This document shows, piece by piece, positions 59,039-64,000 of a stretch of 64,000 nt of DNA. This stretch comes from Pseudonocardia autotrophica (lineage in GTDB: Bacteria > Actinomycetota > Actinomycetes > Mycobacteriales > Pseudonocardiaceae). Numbering within the stretch: the stretch's first letter is position 1; every line of letters starts with the position of its first letter. Where the stretch lies: assembly GCF_003945385.1 (NCBI RefSeq), contig NZ_AP018920.1, forward strand, positions 5,208,001-5,272,000, read 5' to 3'. The notes beneath the pieces were generated by a model that was not told the DNA's origin, did not search any database, and saw only the letters and a program-made list of their open reading frames with translations. The position numbers were made by a program, and so were the translations under genes.

Positions 59039-59695
59039 GTGCACGCACAATTCGTTCTGTTCGACGGTTTCGATCCGCTCGACGTCGTCGCGCCCTTCGA
59101 GGTTCTCGTTGCGGGCGGTGCGGCGGCAGGTGGCGACCTGACCGTCGAGCTGGTGGCCGCCGAGGGACCGCGCGAGGTGGTCAGCGGCACCCCCGGCCTC
59201 ACCCTGCGGGCGACCGGGGCACTCGATCCCGTGCGCCCGGGGGTCGTCGTCGTCCCGGGGGCGTCCGGCCCCGTCGAGGGCGACCCCGACGCCGGTGACG
59301 AGACGATCCCGGTGCTCCTCGCCCGGGTGGGCCGGACGGAGTTGGCACCCCTGATGCGCCGCGCGCTGACCGAGCCGGAGGTGCTGGTCGCGACGGTCTG
59401 TGGCGGCTCACTGGCGCTCGCGATGGCCGGGCTGATCGAGGGGCGTCGGGCGACGACGAACGCGCTGGGCATCGATCTCCTCGATGCGACCGGGGTCGAG
59501 GTCGTCGCGGCCCGCGTCGTCGACGACGGCGACCTGATCACCGCGGGTGGTGTGACCTCGGGCCTGGATCTGGGCCTGCACCTGCTCGACCGGATGTACG
59601 GGCCCCGCATCGCGCACGCGGTGGAACGGCTCTTCGAGTACGAGCGCCGCGGTGTGGTGTGGGCCGACCGCGGCCGCGAGCCGGTGGCGTGGTGA
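59039..59695 (+). CDS. DJ-1/PfpI-family protein
   Basis: The 218-aa protein starts VHAQFVLFDGFDPLDVVAPF and has the nucleophile-elbow cysteine in VATVCGGSLALAMAGL, the DJ-1/PfpI (GATase1-like) pattern. GLIEGRRATTNALG follows. Members include glyoxalases, isonitrile hydratases and N-terminal domains of regulators; this one has no regulator domain. The stop overlaps the next start by 4 bp. Confidence 0.88.
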   Translation: MHAQFVLFDGFDPLDVVAPFEVLVAGGAAAGGDLTVELVAAEGPREVVSGTPGLTLRATGALDPVRPGVVVVPGASGPVEGDPDAGDETIPVLLARVGRTELAPLMRRALTEPEVLVATVCGGSLALAMAGLIEGRRATTNALGIDLLDATGVEVVAARVVDDGDLITAGGVTSGLDLGLHLLDRMYGPRIAHAVERLFEYERRGVVWADRGREPVAW

Positions 59696-60042
59696 GCCCG
59701 GTGGACGGTGCCACCCTGCTGGGCACCTGGGAGGTCTCCGTCGTGACCCCGATCGGGACCCTGGACACGACCTACGAGTTCACGCGCACGGCGGGAGCGC
59801 TGTCCGGGACCGCGACCAGCAGTCGCGAGACCGTGCCGGTCACCGACGTGGAGCTCGATCAGGACCCCGACGGACTCCGGGCCGGCTGGAACCAGGCGGT
59901 CCGGTGGCCCATCCGGCTCCACCTGCATTTCGACGTGGTCGTCACCGGGGATCGCATGAGCGGGTATTCGCGGGCGGGGCGACTGCCACGCTCCCGGGTC
60001 AGCGGAACCCGGCTCCGGGGGCCGGAGGACGCCGAGACCTGA
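59692..60042 (+). CDS. Small unknown beta-rich protein
   Basis: The 116-aa protein reads GATLLGTWEVSVVTPIGTLD, with TYEFTRTAGALSGTATSS and HFDVVVTGDRMSGYSRAGRL, the alternating pattern of a small lipocalin-like barrel. GTG 59692 overlaps the DJ-1 stop (GTGA), so it is translated with that protein. Function unknown. Confidence 0.65.
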   Translation: MSPVDGATLLGTWEVSVVTPIGTLDTTYEFTRTAGALSGTATSSRETVPVTDVELDQDPDGLRAGWNQAVRWPIRLHLHFDVVVTGDRMSGYSRAGRLPRSRVSGTRLRGPEDAET

Positions 60043-60239
60043 TCCGCCGGTCCTGCCGGGGAGCCCCACCCGAGGGTCGGCTCACCGGTCGATGGATGCC
60101 GCGTCGGACTCCCGATGGCGGTCACCGGAGGCAGGGACCAGCTCGTCGAGCCGAACGAAACTGCGCAGCGGTGAGCCGGACCTCGTCCGCCGCACAGTTC
60201 TCCGCATCTGCTCTTCCCTCCGGACGACCGCCCTCGAAC

Positions 60240-60280
60240 TTGATACTTCACCATGTACACCCGCGGACTTGAAGTGTCAA
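60240..60280. promoter_or_regulatory. Inverted pair of TGAAGTRTCAA sites
   Basis: TTGATACTTCA (60240-60250) and TTGAAGTGTCAA (60269-60280) are inverted copies of the same motif, just upstream of a MarR gene. TAGCAT follows at -10 distance from GTG 60302, implying a leaderless, autorepressed gene. Confidence 0.65.
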
Positions 60281-60301
60281 CAAGTCGGCTAGCATGCGCT
60301 C

Positions 60302-60808
60302 GTGACCGACACGGCGGAGCAGGATGACGCGATCCCGGCAACCCGGTGGCTGAACGACGACGAGCTCGGCGCGTGGCTGGCGAACTCGGCCCTCATGATC
60401 AGCCTGCCGGCCGCCCTGGACGCGCGGATGCGGCGCGAGAGCGAGCTGTCGTTCTTCGAGTACATGGTGCTCTCGGTACTGTCCGAGGAGCCGGACCGGA
60501 CGATGCGCATGAACGACCTCGCCACCCGGACAGCGGCGTCGCTGTCGCGGCTGTCGCACGTCGCCGGGCGCCTGGAGAGCCGCGGCCTGCTCAGCCGGGC
60601 CCGGGTGCCCGGATCCGGCAGGCGGACCACCGCGACCCTGACCGACCCCGGGATGCGCGCCGTCGAGGCGGCCGCCCCCCGTCACGTCGCCGCGGTCCGC
60701 GAATACCTGATCGACCGGCTCGAACCCGAGGACCTGGCCGCATTGCGCCGGATCGGCACCGCCGTCGAGGCCGCCCTGCGGTGCGGGCGGCCCCCCACCG
60801 GCCGGTGA
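60302..60808 (+). CDS. MarR-family regulator, second copy
   Basis: The 168-aa protein has a MarR domain: LSFFEYMVLSVLSEEPDRTM, NDLATRTAASLSRLSHVAGR, and the wing RVPGSGRRTTATLTDPG. The start is GTG 60302, probably at the transcript 5' end. No obvious target gene is adjacent other than itself. Confidence 0.9.
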   Translation: MTDTAEQDDAIPATRWLNDDELGAWLANSALMISLPAALDARMRRESELSFFEYMVLSVLSEEPDRTMRMNDLATRTAASLSRLSHVAGRLESRGLLSRARVPGSGRRTTATLTDPGMRAVEAAAPRHVAAVREYLIDRLEPEDLAALRRIGTAVEAALRCGRPPTGR

Positions 60809-60832
60809 GCCGGCCGGAGCCGATCGCCTCGC

Positions 60833-61411
60833 TCAGCCCGGCAGCGGCAACCGCATGACCACCCGCGGGAACCCGCCGGACACCCCCGACGTCGGCGACG
60901 CCATGGTGAACCCGGCCGCCTCGAACAACGCCCGGGTACCGACGTAGGCCATCGTCAGGTCGACCTTCTCCCCGCCGTTGTCGACCGGGTAGCCCTCGAT
61001 CGCGGGCGCGCCGTGCCCGCGCGCGAACCCGACCGCGCCGTCGAGCAGGGCGTGCGCGATCCCGCGGCCGCGGTGACCGGCGCGGACCCGGAAGCACCAG
61101 ACCGACCAGACGGCGAGATCGTCGACCCGCGGGATCGTGCGGGAACGGGCGAACGGCAGCTCCGCCCGCGGTGCGACCGCCGCCCAGCCCACGACGTCGT
61201 CACCGTCGTAGGCGAGCACTCCCGGCGCCACATCGCGTTCGGTCAGCTCCCGGACGTAGGCGCCGCGGGCCCGCCCCACCAGCGACCGGTGCCGTGCTGC
61301 GGGGAGTCGGTGCGACAGGCACCAGCAGACGCTCGCGTCGGGGTTCTTCCGCGGGCCCAGCATGGTCGCGACGTCGTCGAACGAGCCGGCCGGGCGGACG
61401 TCGAAGGGCAC
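60833..61411 (-). CDS. GNAT-family N-acetyltransferase
   Basis: The 192-aa protein has the acetyl-CoA motif A as VWCFRVRAGHRGRGIAHALL, with VVGWAAVAPRAEL before and a C-terminal FEAAGFTMA. The N-terminal CWCLSHRLP segment is typical of the GNAT subgroup with CWC motifs. The start is GTG 61411 with TACCCT six bases upstream, consistent with a leaderless transcript. Substrate unknown. Confidence 0.87.
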   Translation of the reverse strand: MPFDVRPAGSFDDVATMLGPRKNPDASVCWCLSHRLPAARHRSLVGRARGAYVRELTERDVAPGVLAYDGDDVVGWAAVAPRAELPFARSRTIPRVDDLAVWSVWCFRVRAGHRGRGIAHALLDGAVGFARGHGAPAIEGYPVDNGGEKVDLTMAYVGTRALFEAAGFTMASPTSGVSGGFPRVVMRLPLPG

Positions 61412-61605
61412 CCACCGAGGGTAGTGCGCGCAGCCCGAACACTTCGCACCTCGCCGCCGGTCCGGACCGGCGGCAACGCGATGTCGCCGCCGCGGATCCG
61501 GTCACCGCCGATCCGGCGACGGTGCGCCGGATCGCGGCGCGGCTGTGCACGGTCGCTCCCGGGGGCCCGGTCTCGTCGGGCGCCCGGGGAGCGCTCCGGG
61601 ATCGG

Positions 61606-62544
61606 TCAGGCGTCGGGGGTCCGGTGCCAGCGGCGGGGGTTGTCCTCCAGCGCGATGCGGTCCCAGTGCCCGAGGTCGGCGGCGGCCTCGTAGCTGGTGC
61701 GGAGGAACTCGGCGACCGCCCGGTCGGGATCGGGTGCAGCGCGGGCGACCTCGTAGGGCAGCAGGAACTGCTGGAACTCGGAGCTGAAGAACGCGCCGTC
61801 GGGGGCGATCGGCGCCTCGGCGAACCCGTCCGGCCCGGGATAGGCGTAGGAGTAGAAGGCGCCCTCCTCACCGCCACCGGGCCAGAAGCCGCAGCTGGAC
61901 AGCTCGCGGGAGTAGCCCTCGACCATCACCCAGTCCCCGCAGTTGGGCACCCCACCCGGGTGTGGCGGGGCCGCCCGGCCGGAGAAACGGGTGCAGGCGA
62001 GGTCCATGCCACCCCAGAAGAAGTGCACCGGGCTGACCTTGCCCACGAAGTGCGACCGGAACTCGCCGATCACCCGGTTCGCCTGCAGCAGCTGGCGCCA
62101 GAACAGGGTGACGGCCTCGCCGTCGTAGGAATCGTGGGTGTGGTCGGAGGCGAACGGGATCGCCGGATCGACTTCGTTGGGGTGCGGCCGGATCGTGGCC
62201 TCGATGCCGAGCTCGCCGAGCGCGGCCATGACCTGCGCATAGAACTCGGCGACCGGCATCGGCCGGAGCGGGACGGTCCGGGTGCCGCTCTCGCTGCTGC
62301 GGATCTCGAGCCGGTGGTCGATGAAGTCGAACTCGATCTCGAAGGCCCCGGTGCCGTACGGGACGGCCGACGTCGTCAGCCCGCGCGGGGTCACGTAGAG
62401 GGCGACCTGCCACCAGTGGTTCACCAGCGGGGCGTGCGCCATGCGGATCTTGCCCACGATCTGTGTCCACATGTGCAGGGTGTCGCGGGTGGGCGTCCAG
62501 TCCGAGACCCGCAGGCTCGGCCAGGCCGTCGTCGATGTGGTCAT
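61606..62544 (-). CDS. DUF5996-family protein
   Basis: The 312-aa soluble protein begins with WPSLRVSDWTPTRDTLHMWT and has HAPLVNHWWQVALYVTPRGL and PVHFFWGGMDLACTRFSGR. These are the conserved blocks of DUF5996, widespread in actinobacteria with no known function. ATG 62544. The 194-bp gap downstream shows nothing notable. Confidence 0.85.
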   Translation of the reverse strand: MTTSTTAWPSLRVSDWTPTRDTLHMWTQIVGKIRMAHAPLVNHWWQVALYVTPRGLTTSAVPYGTGAFEIEFDFIDHRLEIRSSESGTRTVPLRPMPVAEFYAQVMAALGELGIEATIRPHPNEVDPAIPFASDHTHDSYDGEAVTLFWRQLLQANRVIGEFRSHFVGKVSPVHFFWGGMDLACTRFSGRAAPPHPGGVPNCGDWVMVEGYSRELSSCGFWPGGGEEGAFYSYAYPGPDGFAEAPIAPDGAFFSSEFQQFLLPYEVARAAPDPDRAVAEFLRTSYEAAADLGHWDRIALEDNPRRWHRTPDA

Positions 62545-62569
62545 CCACGCAGTGTCGAGCAGTCCGCTA

Positions 62570-62586
62570 CCGACCGCATCGGTCGG
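62570..62586 (-). terminator. Hairpin after the DHA2 exporter gene
   Basis: CCGACCG-CAT-CGGTCGG (62570-62586) is a 7-bp stem immediately 3' of the exporter stop codon. CGGTCGGTC also repeats at 62580 and 62592. Confidence 0.6.
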
Positions 62587-64000
62587 TCAATCGGTCGGTC
62601 CGCCGCCGCGGCCGGTTCCCGGCTCGGGAGGCAGAGCCGCGACCGGGGGACCGGGGTGGATCTGCGGACCGGTGATCGCGCACTGCGCGTAGGAATCGGG
62701 CCGTATGCGGTTTCCCGGCTCCGCCTCGTCCGGCTCGGCGCCGGGGCGCCGGAGGAACGCCGCCGCCAGCACGGCGGCGAGGACCATCATGGCGGCACTG
62801 ATCAGCATCGCCGTCCGGAAGCCGGCGCCGAACGCGGCCGGATCGGTGTAGTCCTCGCCGGTGATCCCGGCCGCCACCGGGATCACCGCGACGGCCAGCA
62901 GGCCGGCCGCGCGCGCGATCGCGTTGTTGACCCCCGAGGCGACGCCGGCGTGCCGGTCCGACGCCGAGTCCAGCACCGTCGAGGTCAGCGGCGCCACCAC
63001 GAGCGTGAGCCCGCAGCCGAACACGATCACCGGCACCAGCACGCCCACCGCGAACGACGCGTCCGCTCCGATCCGGGAGATGAGCACCAGGCCGCCGGCG
63101 GCGATCAGGGTGCCCGCCGTGATCGGGATCCGCGGCCCGAGCCGCTGACCGAGGCGTCCGGCACCGGCGGAGAAGACGAGCATGAGCACGGTCACGGGCA
63201 GCAGCGCCGCGCCGGCCTGCAACGGCGAGAAGCCGACGACGATCTGCAGCTGCAGCACCAGGAGCACGAACAGCCCGCCGAGCGCGGCGTAGATCATCAA
63301 CGTCACCGCGTTCGCGGCGCTGAACTGCCTGTTCCGGAACAAGGTCATCGGCACCAGCGGATGGGTCGAGCGGCGCTCGACCAGCACGAAACCGGCCAGC
63401 GCCAGTACCCCGGCCACGCCGACGGACAGCACCAGGGTGTCCACCCCCTGCTCACCGGCCGCGGTCAGCGAATAGGTCAGCCCGGCCAGCCCCAGCACCG
63501 CCAGCGCCGTACCGGCGAGATCGAGCCGCGGGGCGGCGTCGGGATCGCGCGACTCCGGGACGTGCCGCGCGGCCACCACCACGATGAGCACGGCGACCGG
63601 CAGGTTCACCAGGAACACCGCGCGCCAGCTCCACTCGACGAGCCAGCCACCGAGGAACGGGCCCACGGCACCCGCGATCCCGCCGAGCCCGGACCACGCA
63701 CCGACCGCCGCCGCCCGGTCGCTGCCCCGGAACGACGCCGAGATGATCGCGAGGCTCCCCGGCGTCAGCAGCGCCCCGCCGACGCCCTGCAGCGCACGGG
63801 CCGCGACGAGCATCTCGATGTTCTGCGCCACCCCGCAGAGCAGTGACGCCACGGCGAACCAGACGACCCCGACCACGAAGACCCGTCGCCGCCCGAACCG
63901 GTCGCCCAGCGATCCGCCGAGCAGGATCAGCGACGCCAGCGTCAGCGTGTACGCGTTGACCGTCCACTGCAGACCGGAGAAGCCCGCGTCGAACTCGGCA
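62587..64000 (-). CDS. DHA2-family (EmrB/QacA) MFS exporter, 5' end outside window
   Basis: The visible 471 residues include AEFDAGFSGLQWTVNAYTLT (TM1-2 loop), GGSLGDRFGRRRVFVVG (motif A), AARALQGVGGALLTPGSLAI (motif C-like) and many hydrophobic helices, matching 14-helix DHA2 drug exporters. The frame remains open to base 64000, so the N-terminus is cut. The C-terminal tail is Pro/Gly-rich. Likely drug or toxic-compound efflux. Confidence 0.9.
   Translation of the reverse strand, partial: AEFDAGFSGLQWTVNAYTLTLASLILLGGSLGDRFGRRRVFVVGVVWFAVASLLCGVAQNIEMLVAARALQGVGGALLTPGSLAIISASFRGSDRAAAVGAWSGLGGIAGAVGPFLGGWLVEWSWRAVFLVNLPVAVLIVVVAARHVPESRDPDAAPRLDLAGTALAVLGLAGLTYSLTAAGEQGVDTLVLSVGVAGVLALAGFVLVERRSTHPLVPMTLFRNRQFSAANAVTLMIYAALGGLFVLLVLQLQIVVGFSPLQAGAALLPVTVLMLVFSAGAGRLGQRLGPRIPITAGTLIAAGGLVLISRIGADASFAVGVLVPVIVFGCGLTLVVAPLTSTVLDSASDRHAGVASGVNNAIARAAGLLAVAVIPVAAGITGEDYTDPAAFGAGFRTAMLISAAMMVLAAVLAAAFLRRPGAEPDEAEPGNRIRPDSYAQCAITGPQIHPGPPVAALPPEPGTGRGGGPTD

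Noticed and set aside
58323..59141. 272-codon plus-strand frame over the MarR gene
   Set aside because: Antisense to a clear MarR gene, no domain, composition typical of a shadow frame.
61171..63846. 891-codon open frame on the plus strand over the DUF5996 and exporter genes
   Set aside because: Spans three genes antisense, low-complexity Arg/His/Asp-rich translation, no start signals.

Overview
The window is high-GC DNA with frequent GTG starts, 1-4 bp stop/start overlaps and several apparently leaderless genes. Together with mycobacterial/rhodococcal-type families (DUF664, DUF3817, ANTAR, DHA2 exporters) this points to an actinobacterium, probably Pseudonocardia or a relative. Species is not determinable from this sequence. 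The content is accessory catabolism; no rRNA, tRNA or CRISPR was seen.

Region 1 (1-4.1 kb): a LysR regulator diverges from a covalent-flavin amine oxidase and a Rieske oxygenase, a likely N-methyl amine (betaine/sarcosine-like) demethylation pair, followed by a DinB-like protein. Region 2 (4.2-17.6 kb): a bacterial microcompartment (BMC) locus. A minus-strand operon runs BMC-P, BMC-H, acylating aldehyde dehydrogenase, EutJ-like actin-fold protein, [IS110 insertion], BMC-T, malate dehydrogenase with a long targeting-like N-terminus, Zn-alcohol dehydrogenase and a GAF/PucR regulator. A second BMC-H gene is transcribed convergently. A divergent operon carries an AttH/CrtC-like protein, a HAD phosphatase with a linker-helix tail, and a tyrosine phosphatase. 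No known BMC signature enzyme is present, so the cargo substrate is open.

Region 3 (17.6-25.4 kb): a DeoR-controlled sugar operon (PfkB kinase, LacD/YihT aldolase, Zn polyol dehydrogenase, tartrate/isopropylmalate-type dehydrogenase, aldehyde dehydrogenase) divergent from an MFS importer. Region 4 (25.9-36 kb): four genes built around a pyruvate-phosphate-dikinase-like protein whose pyruvate/PEP site is degenerate, plus a free phosphohistidine domain and two unknown proteins; then a cupin, a SorC regulator, an MFS transporter, a flavin reductase and a RibB/truncated-RibA protein.

The main new observation links regions 2 and 4. The inverted repeat GGACAA-N15-TTGTCC occurs upstream of the main BMC operon, upstream of the lone BMC-H gene and upstream of the dikinase-like operon. 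It is followed 28, 29 or 38 bp downstream by the same GACCTAC promoter-like element. This suggests one regulon in which the dikinase-like system makes the substrate, or a precursor, for the microcompartment.

Region 5 (36-45.4 kb): a two-component system, CPBP protease homologue, secreted tripeptidyl aminopeptidase, a Tat-exported ferritin-like protein with its own TatA (preceded by a 17-bp tandem repeat), an ANTAR protein, a TetR/membrane-protein pair and a DUF418 protein. Region 6 (45.6-56.1 kb): a sugar-acid/ketose cluster with TctABC, two LacI regulators, a DapA-family lyase, DhaK/DhaL, a ketoglutarate-semialdehyde-type dehydrogenase and a GntR regulator. Region 7 (56.2-64 kb): small regulators, membrane proteins, DJ-1, GNAT and DUF5996 proteins, and a DHA2 exporter cut by the window end.
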